Below, piece by piece: positions 1 through 9,400 of a stretch of 64,000 bases of DNA; positions within the stretch are counted from its first letter, which is position 1, and each line of letters begins with the position of its first letter. The notes under the pieces are model-generated. The model ran no database searches. It saw only the letters and a program-made list of their open reading frames with translations, and was not told the origin of the DNA. The DNA lies in IMG/VR virus record IMGVR_UViG_3300042549_008472, positions 1 to 64,000 of that record. One strand, given 5' to 3'. Origin of the DNA: a virus. A program made the position numbers and the translations under genes.

Positions 1-515
1 ATGCGGGAACATTGAAAAAAACAACCGCTCAAAACATAGCTAATTTAGTAGCTGTACCTATCAATATTGCTAACGGTTCTGTAAGTTCCACATTGCTTGT
101 CTCAGGAGTTACTACTTTATTAAGAGAAGAAAATATAGGGACTTTTTCAGGAAAAGATATTTTAAAATTTGATATTCGAGCTAGACGAAGCATTACGGGG
201 AACAATTCAAGAATCATAGTAAGATTATTTGACACGGTTACGTTGGTTGAAACTGAAATAGCGATTTCTGAAACAATGGCAGCGGGTAATACCAATTGGC
301 TAGCAATTCGAAGCATTAATCTTAATGAATCAGCAGGCAATATCTATTACTTGAATCCAACGCTAAGACCAGTTACAGACGAATCCTCGAATGCATCCTC
401 TTACTTGACTACTTCTGTTTCATTTTCGAACCCGCAAACTTTGAGGATTTATGGACTTAACATCACAAGCCCAAGCGATATGGTCATCTATTCATCTTTA
501 ATACAAGTATTCTAA
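1..515 (+). CDS. Fibre-like structural protein, 5'-truncated by window edge
   Basis: The reading frame is open from the first bases, and the earliest in-frame candidate start is only a TTG at 12, so I read this as the C-terminal part of a longer gene. The visible 167 residues are rich in Ser, Thr, Asn and beta-branched residues with no Cys and end in a hydrophobic IYSSLIQVF tail, as in beta-rich fibre or adhesin tips. It lies just upstream of the tailspike gene on the same strand. A fibre tip or head-fibre role is inference; no family was recognised. Confidence 0.5.
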   Translation, partial: AGTLKKTTAQNIANLVAVPINIANGSVSSTLLVSGVTTLLREENIGTFSGKDILKFDIRARRSITGNNSRIIVRLFDTVTLVETEIAISETMAAGNTNWLAIRSINLNESAGNIYYLNPTLRPVTDESSNASSYLTTSVSFSNPQTLRIYGLNITSPSDMVIYSSLIQVF

Positions 516-532
516 CTAATAATACTAAAGCA

Positions 533-922
533 ATGAGAAAATTTATAATAGATACTAACACTGGAATTGTAAAGTTTGAAACGACAATACCTTACCAAGT
601 TGTACAAGGTGAAACATTAGTTGAAACAGATGATTTGACAACTTTAAATTTTCCCGAAGTTGAAACTCAAGTACCACTTACAATTACAAGGATGAATTTA
701 AAAATTCAACTTTTAAAACGTTCCATTACAATTCAGGAGGTAATTGTCACCATAGATTCTATTCCAAACTCAATGTTTAGTGATATTGACAAAGAAATTG
801 CTAAAATCAAATTTACCGAAGCAGTTTATTTCGACCGTGATAATGCAGATTTAAATCTAGTAGCAGTCCTACTAGGACTTTCACAGACAGAATTAGACCA
901 AATATTTATAGATGGAAACTGA
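533..922 (+). CDS. Small structural-region protein, function unknown
   Basis: 129 residues. The N-terminal half is beta-like; the C-terminal half is helical, with a MKLQLLKRSITIQEV-like segment (here MNLKIQLLKRSITIQEV), an FDRDNADL segment and a Leu-rich end (LLGLSQTELDQIF). Small proteins with this layout often sit next to tail-fibre genes in Bacteroidota phages, but I cannot name a function. It overlaps the next gene by one base (TGATG), which suggests translational coupling. ATG start. Confidence 0.65.
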   Translation: MRKFIIDTNTGIVKFETTIPYQVVQGETLVETDDLTTLNFPEVETQVPLTITRMNLKIQLLKRSITIQEVIVTIDSIPNSMFSDIDKEIAKIKFTEAVYFDRDNADLNLVAVLLGLSQTELDQIFIDGN

Positions 923-1380
923 TGTTAAGTAGTAAAAATACATACTTTAAAAAAGCTATTGAAAAGTTAAATCAAGAGCGGATACAGATGCGGAGTTACC
1001 TTGAACTGAAAGGTTACAAAGAGGATGAAATAAAACTGTACATAGAAGCATTTGATTTTTTTACAAAAAATTCAAATGATTTTGATGGAGCTACAATTGT
1101 AAAGGATTTAGTAGATTTAAATGGATTAGATTTAGATGCAATGCTTCACGATTACCAATACATAGTGTATCGAGCCGCTGCTAATTTCATCACAAAGTGG
1201 CAATCTGATTGGATGTATGCCAAAGGAATCGAGCGAAAAGGTAAAGGACAATATTGTGCTTTTACAAGGTTATTAGCTCTTACGCTTATAGGAGTGGTAT
1301 TTGTCCCCCACTCATTTTTAAAAAGAGGTAAGGCGGATAAAAAAAGCATTAAAAAACAATATAATATACTAATAAAATGA
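922..1380 (+). CDS. Unknown protein with HD..Y motif and C-terminal membrane segment
   Basis: 152 residues. The N-terminal part is helical and charged. The middle carries LDLDAMLHDYQY followed about 20 residues later by KWQSDWMYA; this His-Asp..Tyr...Asp spacing recalls the phospholipase A2-like active site of viral capsid PLA2 domains, but the similarity is short. Residues about 113-131 (FTRLLALTLIGVVFVPHSFL) form one likely membrane helix, followed by a Lys-rich tail. It overlaps both neighbours by a few bases, so it belongs to the tailspike operon. It could also be a membrane-anchored assembly or lysis factor. Confidence 0.6.
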   Translation: MLSSKNTYFKKAIEKLNQERIQMRSYLELKGYKEDEIKLYIEAFDFFTKNSNDFDGATIVKDLVDLNGLDLDAMLHDYQYIVYRAAANFITKWQSDWMYAKGIERKGKGQYCAFTRLLALTLIGVVFVPHSFLKRGKADKKSIKKQYNILIK

Positions 1381-3644
1381 AAAAATTTGAACTCTCTAAA
1401 GAGCCTATAATAGTTATAGATAGTCTGATAAATTTAAACGGAACTGAGCTAAAATTAATAAAAGACCAAACTTTAAAGTTCGAAGGTATTGGAAAATTTA
1501 TCAATGGTACTATAATAGGAGACGAAAATAAAATTGAAGCAAAAAATGTAGAAATTTTTAAAGATATAAAAATAAGAGGTACTTGGAATATAGAAAAAGC
1601 AACATCGCATTGGTTTTTTCTCCACAACAACGCCTATGAAATAGAAAAAGAAGACTTAATAGAACAAGATGGGACTGTTGTGCAAGTGACAAAGATAAGA
1701 GATAAAGAGTATTTTGTAAACAACACCCCATATAAAATAGGAAGTAAAAACGGAATATTATTTAATAACGACACAGACAACTTACAACAGCTCCTAAACC
1801 TAAAAGCAAATTACACCGTTATTGAAAGTAATGTTAGAGCAATGATTGATGGTAATAATTCCGAAGACCCATCAGATTATGTATATGGAGGGTTGACTTG
1901 CAGAAGTTTCCACAATAAAACTTTAGAGATAAATGGTTTTTTAAAACAGATACCTACAACTAAAAACAACGCTTCTCTACTTAGAGTTGAGTTTTGCAAG
2001 AATTTTAATTTAATAGGTTCAGGAACATTTCAAGGAGAGTCCTTAGAACACGAGGGAGAAGTAGGAGAGGGTTGTATGGGGTTATACGTACATTCAACAG
2101 AGTATTTAAATGTCAAAGGATTAAGATTTGAATTATTTTGGGGTGACGGAGTCTTTTGTAGTTGGAATAGGAGAAAAATCTACAACCTTACAGCAGAGGA
2201 AATGAATCAGAGAAATAATCAATCAAGACATACTTGGGATTCGGTCAAATGCTATCAAAACAGGAGAACTGGGTTAGCTTATGAAAAAGGAGATTTTGTA
2301 GACTACATAAATTGTGAGTTTTCGTATACATCAACTATTAGAGGGACTTCTACTTTTTCGGGAGTAGACATAGAACCATTTGGAGATAGTTCCGCACCAG
2401 TTAGATACTGCCACAGTCATTCATTTATTAAGTGTAGAGTAATAGGTAATGAAAGAGGGGATGGAATACGAGGAGAAAGAGCTATAAACTTAGTTTTAAG
2501 AGACAACTACTTCTCTCAAAACAATTGTGATATAAACCTTTTGAGACAGTCATTTGTTAGTGTAGACAGAGAATGGCTTAAAACTAAAGAAAGCAGTCCC
2601 TCAGATAGAGTTATTTTACGGGGGCAAAGTATTGTAGACTCTAATAAGTCATATTCTTCGGGAAGATTTATAAATTCAGAATACTCTCACGCATCGGTAA
2701 TATGTAGCAACAACACTGTCATAAATATGGCACATACAGTCTTTAATGGAATATTTATAGACTCTTTATTTCAGAATAATTATATGTTTAATGTAAATGC
2801 AGTGGCTAATTTTAGCTCATTTATTGATTCTAAATTTGTAGATAACACCGTAAAACATTGCAGAGGAAGAAACCACAGTAGTAATTTCAATGATTTTGCT
2901 ATTATATCATTAGCATTATATGAAGGTAAGGACATCACCACTGGTCAAAATTTTATTTGTAATAACGCCTTAATTAAGAACAATATAATACACGACTATT
3001 CAGAGGAAGTGTTGTTAGGCTCAGGTAACGAAGTACTACCTAACTCAGCATTAAGAACATCATTTATAACTACTAGGATGAACGACAACCCTGACAGATA
3101 TATAAATGTTCAAATAGTTGATAATATATTTCCTAGAGAGAGAAGTTTTAGACCCTCAATAGAATTGCACAAATTCCTTTATGGAAATAGTAGATTGACA
3201 ATCAGTAATGATGTGGGTAACTTATTAGATAACACGGTACTATACCCAGGAGATATTGTTTATGATGCAACTTATAAGCAAAAAGGTGTGGTAGAAGTAG
3301 GAGGTTTTGTTAAACCTAGTGCTAAATGGGTAGAACCTAAACCATTTTTAAAAGTATTACCAAACACAATAATATTCGACTCTACAAGAAACACTATAAT
3401 GCCAACAATAAATGGAGGAACTTTAGGTAAAGATTGGATAGGGTGGAGTTCAGGAGATGTAAGATACGAGAGATTCCCTTTAATAGTACCTATTATTCGT
3501 TGGTTAGATATAGGAGAAACAAAGTCCGATAATAGACCAAAAAACTACTTAACAGTCGGTAGAAAATTATTTGACACAACAATTAATAAATTAATAATCT
3601 ATAATGGTAAAGAGTGGATAGATTCTTTAGGTAACAAACTATAA
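1377..3644 (+). CDS. Tailspike with right-handed beta-helix
   Basis: 755 residues. The N-terminal region (about 1-75) has the pattern seen before beta-helix domains in Bacteroidota phage spikes: LKLIKDQTLKFEG, then FINGTIIGDENKIEA and IFKDIKIRGTW. From about 150 to 560 the protein is full of short beta-strand turns with Asn and aromatic ladders (for example RDNYFSQNNCDINL, VICSNNTVINM, IVDNIF), typical of pectate-lyase-like parallel beta-helices. The C-terminal 130 residues are beta-rich and end with LIIYNGKEWIDSLGNKL, a motif common at phage spike ends. Role: host-surface recognition and probably glycan binding or cleavage; no catalytic residues assigned. Confidence 0.75.
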   Translation: MKKFELSKEPIIVIDSLINLNGTELKLIKDQTLKFEGIGKFINGTIIGDENKIEAKNVEIFKDIKIRGTWNIEKATSHWFFLHNNAYEIEKEDLIEQDGTVVQVTKIRDKEYFVNNTPYKIGSKNGILFNNDTDNLQQLLNLKANYTVIESNVRAMIDGNNSEDPSDYVYGGLTCRSFHNKTLEINGFLKQIPTTKNNASLLRVEFCKNFNLIGSGTFQGESLEHEGEVGEGCMGLYVHSTEYLNVKGLRFELFWGDGVFCSWNRRKIYNLTAEEMNQRNNQSRHTWDSVKCYQNRRTGLAYEKGDFVDYINCEFSYTSTIRGTSTFSGVDIEPFGDSSAPVRYCHSHSFIKCRVIGNERGDGIRGERAINLVLRDNYFSQNNCDINLLRQSFVSVDREWLKTKESSPSDRVILRGQSIVDSNKSYSSGRFINSEYSHASVICSNNTVINMAHTVFNGIFIDSLFQNNYMFNVNAVANFSSFIDSKFVDNTVKHCRGRNHSSNFNDFAIISLALYEGKDITTGQNFICNNALIKNNIIHDYSEEVLLGSGNEVLPNSALRTSFITTRMNDNPDRYINVQIVDNIFPRERSFRPSIELHKFLYGNSRLTISNDVGNLLDNTVLYPGDIVYDATYKQKGVVEVGGFVKPSAKWVEPKPFLKVLPNTIIFDSTRNTIMPTINGGTLGKDWIGWSSGDVRYERFPLIVPIIRWLDIGETKSDNRPKNYLTVGRKLFDTTINKLIIYNGKEWIDSLGNKL

Positions 3645-3647
3645 ACT

Positions 3648-3992
3648 ATGACAAATCAAAGAAAAGACTCCTGTTCAAAATCCTATGCGATATGTTCAGT
3701 ATATGAGGGAAATATCCCAACAAGCTCCCCACTGACAGAGGAAGAATGTATATCAGTTGAAGAAGTATTAGAAGACTTATATTCTATCACAACAGACATA
3801 AAAGAGGGTATATCCATGACCGATATATCTGAGGGATGTTTGGAATTTCCAACCACACCAACATTACCAGAAGTGATTCAACTTTTGGTAAATGAAATTT
3901 GCGCTCTAAAAGAAATAGTGGAGACGCAAGCAGAAACAATAGAAACAATTAACTTACAAATTGAGGCTCTCCAAGAAAATCAATGTCCCTAA
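3648..3992 (+). CDS. Small Cys-containing structural-region protein
   Basis: 114 residues, ATG three bases after the tailspike stop. The N-terminus has Cys residues (DSCSKSYAICSV), the middle carries acidic helices, and the C-terminus is a short coiled coil (CALKEIVETQAETIETINLQIEALQ). Such proteins could form trimeric stalks or adapters beside spikes. No family recognised. It shares Cys-rich character and late-operon position with the next gene. Confidence 0.6.
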   Translation: MTNQRKDSCSKSYAICSVYEGNIPTSSPLTEEECISVEEVLEDLYSITTDIKEGISMTDISEGCLEFPTTPTLPEVIQLLVNEICALKEIVETQAETIETINLQIEALQENQCP

Positions 3993-4004
3993 TCTAAATT
4001 AGTT

Positions 4005-4217
4005 ATGCAATGTCCAAACAACGGTGTGTTTACACCAACAAATAACGACCCAATATTGTGCGATGGAGTTTTTACTTCAACGGAGTGTGCTTTAACACCC
4101 GAAGCACTAACTTTCCTAAACGTGCCAATTAACGGCTCACAAGACTTGATAAATAAAAAATTGATATTAGTTATTCAAGATTTATTAGCAAGAATAGTAG
4201 TTTTAGAGAACGCTTAA
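4005..4217 (+). CDS. Small Cys-containing protein, end of late operon
   Basis: 70 residues. Four Cys residues in the first 30 positions (MQCPNNG, ILCDGVFTSTECALTP) and a hydrophobic helix at the end (LILVIQDLLARIVVLENA). Its stop lies immediately before the first of two terminators, so it closes the upstream operon. Its C-terminal helix resembles the coiled-coil end of the preceding gene; the pair may work together with the tailspike. Function unknown. Confidence 0.6.
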   Translation: MQCPNNGVFTPTNNDPILCDGVFTSTECALTPEALTFLNVPINGSQDLINKKLILVIQDLLARIVVLENA

Positions 4218-4218
4218 G

Positions 4219-4245
4219 AATTAGGTTTTTGGTTTCCTAATTTTT
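4219..4245 (+). terminator. Intrinsic terminator after late operon
   Basis: Stem AATTAGG (4219-4225) pairs with CCTAATT (4236-4242) and is followed by T residues. It starts two bases after the stop of the 70-residue gene. Confidence 0.7.
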
Positions 4246-4256
4246 GAAATGAAATC

Positions 4257-4278
4257 GGAGGTGTAATGCCTCCTTTTT
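4257..4278 (+). terminator. Second, tandem intrinsic terminator
   Basis: Stem GGAGG (4257-4261) and CCTCC (4269-4273) with a 7-base loop, followed by TTTTT. Together with the terminator 12 bases upstream it insulates the tailspike operon from the ring/muzzle operon. Confidence 0.7.
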
Positions 4279-4303
4279 CTATTTAAACAGAATTTTAATA
4301 ATT

Positions 4304-4334
4304 TTTGAATTACCTTTAAAATGTGGTAAATTTG
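4304..4334 (+). promoter_or_regulatory. Bacteroidota-type promoter for the tail/ejection operon
   Basis: TTTG at 4304-4307, 19 bp, TAAATTTG at 4327-4334, the -33 and -7 elements used by the Bacteroidota primary sigma factor. Predicted start near 4340, 14 bases before the ATG of the ring-like gene. Confidence 0.75.
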
Positions 4335-4353
4335 CAAATTAACTGACAATAAA

Positions 4354-5022
4354 ATGACTAACTTAGAATTAGTATCTCGCATATCAAACACTGTAAAATC
4401 TCTGACAAAAGACGGACGAATTTCGCCACGCTATATTTTAAGGACTGCCCAGGAAAAAGCTAAATATTTGTTAGTACAAAAACTAACAGACAGGTCTCTG
4501 TATAGAGAGGCAAATATATACACAGAAGTACCTTGCATAGAATTAGAAAAAGAAGATATTGTAAGCTGTCCAATAGTAGAGTTCAGAAGATGTAAATCTA
4601 TTATGAAAAGTAAGAAAAAACTACCTGAACTTCTTAATAGTAAGTATGGAGTGGCAATTTATTCAGTTACAAGCGTAGATGGAGAATTTCAATTCACTCA
4701 AACAACTCCAAATCAGTACAGATTAGACAGTAAGAGAAATGCGATAGGAAAAAAACCACAGTACTTTTATGTCAAAGACGGTTACTTATACCTACTTGAA
4801 TCAGAAGTTCTAAGTGTCACAGTAAGTGTTATAACTTTAGATTTATATGACGCAGACCAATGTTCAGAATGTAGACAAGAAAATTGTAAATCTGCTTGGG
4901 ACTATGAATTCGTTTGTTCTGACAAACTTTTAGAAGTTGTGATTCAGGAAACAATAAAAGAGCTTCTAACTAACAAACAAATCCAAGAAAACGTTAATCC
5001 AAATCTGAACAAGCTTGACTAG
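4354..5022 (+). CDS. crAss-like ring/connector protein (ring 1 type)
   Basis: 222 residues. The N-terminal pattern (RISPRYILRTAQEKAKYLLVQ), the acidic Cys-containing IELEKEDIVSCPIVEFRRCK and the KSKKKLPELL stretch match the small ring protein that crAss-like phages encode directly upstream of the IHF-like and muzzle genes. In that family it joins the portal to the tail barrel. The C-terminal region has a Cys cluster (CSECRQENC) and ends in a helix. It is first in its operon, after a good promoter, and overlaps the next gene by 8 bases. The family assignment is from memory of sequence pattern and gene order. Confidence 0.65.
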   Translation: MTNLELVSRISNTVKSLTKDGRISPRYILRTAQEKAKYLLVQKLTDRSLYREANIYTEVPCIELEKEDIVSCPIVEFRRCKSIMKSKKKLPELLNSKYGVAIYSVTSVDGEFQFTQTTPNQYRLDSKRNAIGKKPQYFYVKDGYLYLLESEVLSVTVSVITLDLYDADQCSECRQENCKSAWDYEFVCSDKLLEVVIQETIKELLTNKQIQENVNPNLNKLD

Positions 5023-5584
5023 AAGAAAAGAAGATTCTCCTCGTTTTGAAAGAGGAAAGTACACCCCTTCTTGGCGAAAAATGCCAGATAAGAAAAAAAA
5101 GAAAAAGCAATGGAAGTGCGATATACCTCACGAATATGTAGACGAAGAAAACTATTTTAGATGTATAGAATTACTTTCAGAAAGAGCTTATCAATACTAC
5201 AAAGACCATTCAAAGGCAGATAAAAAATACTCCATTCACGCATTTTATAGAGTGATAAAATTTGTATTTAAAAGGATGAAACACTACCTCACAAGAAATG
5301 AAACAGGTATTTTCATTAAAAATTTTGGGTACTTTTTTATAATGATGTATCCAAAACGCCGAGTAACAAAGTATATGGCAATGAGAATTAAAAACAAAGG
5401 ACACTCCTTTGAACCAATGTTTCTCCCCATAAGAAAAGATGTTGCTTTGAGAACTTGGACAATGAGAAAAAGCTTTTTCAGAAGTGGTTCTTTAGGATGG
5501 TATCTCTACTCAGGTAAAAAATATAGAATGGCTTACACTTACTTAAACACCCTATACGGATTTAAAAAACAAAACACACCATGA
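5015..5584 (+). CDS. IHF/HU-like small basic protein of crAss-like tail block
   Basis: 189 residues, strongly basic. Residues about 70-120 fit an HU/IHF-type core: a helix pair (IHAFYRVIKFVFKRMKHYL) followed by GIFIKNFGYFFIM, comparable to the family's G.V.I.GFG.F pattern. crAss-like phages carry IHF-like genes between the ring and muzzle genes, as here. The frame opens with TTG at 5015, overlapping the previous gene by 8 bases; an ATG at 5081 (MPDKKKK) is the alternative start. Role could be DNA packing in the tail or a structural adapter. Confidence 0.55.
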   Translation: MTRRKEDSPRFERGKYTPSWRKMPDKKKKKKQWKCDIPHEYVDEENYFRCIELLSERAYQYYKDHSKADKKYSIHAFYRVIKFVFKRMKHYLTRNETGIFIKNFGYFFIMMYPKRRVTKYMAMRIKNKGHSFEPMFLPIRKDVALRTWTMRKSFFRSGSLGWYLYSGKKYRMAYTYLNTLYGFKKQNTP

Positions 5585-6450
5585 CAGTTGACCAATTAAT
5601 TATAGAATTACGTTCGGATTTTAAGGCTTACAGTGAATCAGGTCTTTTAGATGATATAACTTTAAGGCGACACATTATCCAAGACTGTAAAAAGTTTGGT
5701 GGAAATATAATGGATGTAGAGTCTGTAACTTTGGAAATTAAAAATAACCAAGCTAAATTACCTGAAAATTTTTGGAGTTTATATTATGCTGTAAAAGCTA
5801 CGCCTAAGAGTTGTGAAATAGATGATGAAACTGGGTGTGTAACAGAGGAAGATTTAATAGGAGACTATTTTTATAGAGTTAGAGTAGAAGCATCAAAAGA
5901 GTTTGACAATCAATCAAATGTAATTCAGGCGGGAGAGTATAAAGAAGTAAGAGAGAAAACTTACTTACACAGAACTAAAACAAATGCGACTTTCACTTAT
6001 GGTAACTTTCAACACTTAGTTTTAAAGAAAGGACATTCAAGACAGATGATTGATAAAAACTGTAAAAATCTTGGAATATCAGACAGTCCCTACGAAATCT
6101 ACATAAATAGAGAGACACTATATACCAACTTTAATAAAGGTTTTGTAACCCTTTGGTATCAAGGATTAGAAACTGACGAAGAGGGTGATATACTTTTACC
6201 CGAAGAAACTCAAATATATGATTACTTGATGTACTCGGCAAAACATAAGATATTAGAAAGTATTTATGGGAATGAGGACGCTGATGTACAACAAAAAATG
6301 ATGTACTTTGGACAAATGAAACAGCAACACTTTATGCCTGCAATGACAACAGCTAAAATGAGAAGCGTAACAGGGAAAGATTGGTGGAAAGGAATGAAAC
6401 AACAACAACAAAAAAGAGTGAGAGTCTTTGAAAGCTTCCCAAGAATTTAA
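5581..6450 (+). CDS. crAss-like ring/connector protein (ring 2 type)
   Basis: 289 residues. Starts MTVDQLIIELRSDFKAYSESG, similar in layout to the second tail ring or tail-stabilising protein of crAss-like phages, with an N-terminal helical region, a beta-rich middle and a helical C-terminus ending in a Gln-rich basic tail. It sits between the IHF-like gene (ATGA-type overlap of 4 bases) and the muzzle-like gene (3-base gap), the order known for this phage group. Expected role: part of the tail barrel between portal and muzzle. Assignment rests mainly on synteny. Confidence 0.6.
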   Translation: MTVDQLIIELRSDFKAYSESGLLDDITLRRHIIQDCKKFGGNIMDVESVTLEIKNNQAKLPENFWSLYYAVKATPKSCEIDDETGCVTEEDLIGDYFYRVRVEASKEFDNQSNVIQAGEYKEVREKTYLHRTKTNATFTYGNFQHLVLKKGHSRQMIDKNCKNLGISDSPYEIYINRETLYTNFNKGFVTLWYQGLETDEEGDILLPEETQIYDYLMYSAKHKILESIYGNEDADVQQKMMYFGQMKQQHFMPAMTTAKMRSVTGKDWWKGMKQQQQKRVRVFESFPRI

Positions 6451-6453
6451 GAA

Positions 6454-9400
6454 ATGGAAAACAAAATAAACACTTTTCAAAAAGGATTAAATAGAGACAG
6501 TCAATATCTAAGTGAAGGAGAGTATGACACTTTAATTAACGGTAATTTTGACTCTTACGATACCTCTTTCATCTTGACAAATGAAATGTCCAATCTTTTA
6601 AGTTCGAGATTCAAACAAGGTTTTGAAGTTATACACGCCACTAATGATACACTATCTAACACCACTTATTTCTTTTTAGTTAATGAAACTACGGGGGAGG
6701 GAGAGTTCGGACAGATAAAAAATTTACAAACAGTTAATAACTTGCAGGATTTACCTTCGGAGTGTGACACTTGTGGACTTACAAATGATTTAGCAACCCC
6801 TCTTGAAGAGATTGAGCAAGTGCCTTTAAATACTTACCAAACTTTACTTTCAGATACTTGTAAAGTAAATAAAAAAGAAGGATTTAATTTTTCAATTGCA
6901 CATCCTATAAAATTCAGCGTAATAAAAAATGAAAAGTGTGGGAAAGTAATTTATTTTACCGATGATTACAATCCTTTCAGATATATTAAAATTGATAAGA
7001 TTTTAGACTATTTTATTCAAAATGTCCCGTGCACAGATGATATAGAACTAAACTGCATAGATTTTGATGACTTAAGAGTTTTCAAGTTACACAACTTTCC
7101 CACTATAACCCCAATAGAGATACAATCAGGCGGGAGACTAGAAGAGGGAGTATATGAATTTGCATTAGCTTATACAGACGAAGAAGGTTCGGAAATTACA
7201 GAATACACTTCAATAACAAATCCAATAACAATAATTGACCCTAATCAAGTAAACAAAGAGAACCAAACAGACGGTTCTCAAACAAACTATGCAATCAGGT
7301 TACAAGTAGAGGGACTGGATACAAACTTCTCTCACTATAAAATAATAGTGGTACAAACCTTGGCTAAAAACTTAGGAGTAAGCTCTTACTTTGAAGAAGG
7401 TGTGCACACTACGGACGACAATATTGTAGTTTACAGCGGGGATAGTAATAAAAAAACAAGCTCCATAAACACTCTTACACTTAAAAATGTATTTTTGGAA
7501 AGAGTGGGGATGGTAGGAGCTTCTAATAATACACTTTTTGTAGGTGGATTAACATTTGAAAAAGAGGACAACTTACAACCAGTTGTGAACTTTCTTGGAG
7601 AATTTATACAGTGGCAAACTCATATAGCTACGGAAGATTTATATAATGATGGTATAAACACTTCAAAATTTGCAGGTATAAACAGGGATGAAGTAGTCCC
7701 TTACGGAATTAAATTTCTATATGATGGAGGGCATAAGTCTTCAATTTTTCCATTAATTGCAAGACAAGCTATTGCAAGTGACTTAATAGTATTATCTGAC
7801 ACAAATAAAGATGTTCAATCTATAAACTCTTTTGATGATTGTACAACAACGGCGAGAACTAAAAAATGGCAGTTTTATAATACTGCTACGGTAGATAGTG
7901 GTTTTTGTGGAAACGATGAAATAGAAACAACACCCGTAACAGAAACAGTAGAAAAAATATGTTACATAGAAGATATAGATGAAAGTTTAGACCAATCTAT
8001 TACGATACTACTAGACGAACCTTATACTAACCTTTTAACATACATAGAACAAGTAGTAGAGAATGGGGACTGTACAACTGCATTCGCAGGAACAGATTTA
8101 TGCGAATTACTAGATGTTACAAACTATACAGAAACTTGTGGAGACAACCTTTTCAAAAACTGTTATGAAGTATGTGAGGGAGAAGATTGCTATGAAGTAT
8201 GTGAAGATGAGGATTTTTGTACAACACCTGAACTTTTAGAATCCACAATTGAAATTACAAGTATTGAAGGAGTAACGGAAGTATTTACAGAAGTAGGCTT
8301 TCCAGAGGATTACTCTAAGCTAAAGAGTCCCGATTACTGTAATTTATATACACGTTCGGCAGACAAAGGAGAGTATATACAAGACAATGAGTTTGAAGTG
8401 CTGTATATGTTTTGGGAAGAAGATGGTGGAGATTTATTTTTTGACAAAGCTTTATTTAGAGATTATAATTTTTCTAATATAACCTGTGCATCCGCAGACG
8501 AAATACTAGAATACTCAGACAGTAATTCTTACTATCAAGGATATTTTCATAATTATATTGGAGCAGTTGAAATAGAAGATTTACAAACTAATAAAAATGC
8601 CTTTGAAGATATAAGTAATCCAAAAGCACTTTTTACAGATAAAATACATAAAGATGTCTTATGGTATAAAGGACTGACTTTAAACAGAGATGTATTTATA
8701 TTAGAACTGACTAAATTTAAAATAATCAATGGAGCAGACGATATACTTACAGGTAACGCAAATCCGCAACAAAAAGTAAGAATATCTGTATTTAATAAGT
8801 GTGGAGATACTGACCCTATATTTTCAGAAATACTTGATTTAAGAACAGCAGGAAAACAATATAGAATTGAAGTATTAGAAGACAGTATAATAGTAGATAA
8901 CACTACTACTATCGAAACATACACTTTAACTAATCCATTTTCAGGTGGAGTTTTCTATGTAGCTATTGACACACCATTAGTGGCAACAAGTGGTATAACA
9001 AGTTATGACGAACCTAAAGATAACACAATAATAGATAAATATAGAAGCGCTCCACCAGAGGCTTGCTATGGAATAGTGTTAAGAAATGTGCAGTACTCTG
9101 AGGTAACAGTTACTTGGGAGAGAATAACCACAAGAAAGAAATCAATTTACGAAGCAACTTGTACCTATGACCAACCCATAGTACAGGATTGTACTGCTGT
9201 ACCTTACAAAAAAGGAAACTTTGCATATTGGGAATCAACTGAGGAGTACCCTGACAATAATGAATTATTTAATTCATCTAACATAGAAATAGCTCCAAAT
9301 GATATTCCGCTAGAATTTAGAAGTAAATTTGAAAATAAGTTTGTACAGTCTAACACAGGAGGTAAGTACAATTGGAAGACTTCTTTAAAAAGAGAAAACT

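Noticed and set aside
4309-4321. AATTACCTTTAAA, identical to part of the second kissing-loop RNA
   Set aside because: No hairpins or loop complementarity surround it; it lies between promoter boxes and is probably chance in AT-rich DNA.
8553-8924. Long minus-strand open frames inside the muzzle-like gene and other large plus-strand genes
   Set aside because: They are antisense shadows of well-supported coding regions with low-complexity translations and no leader or promoter.
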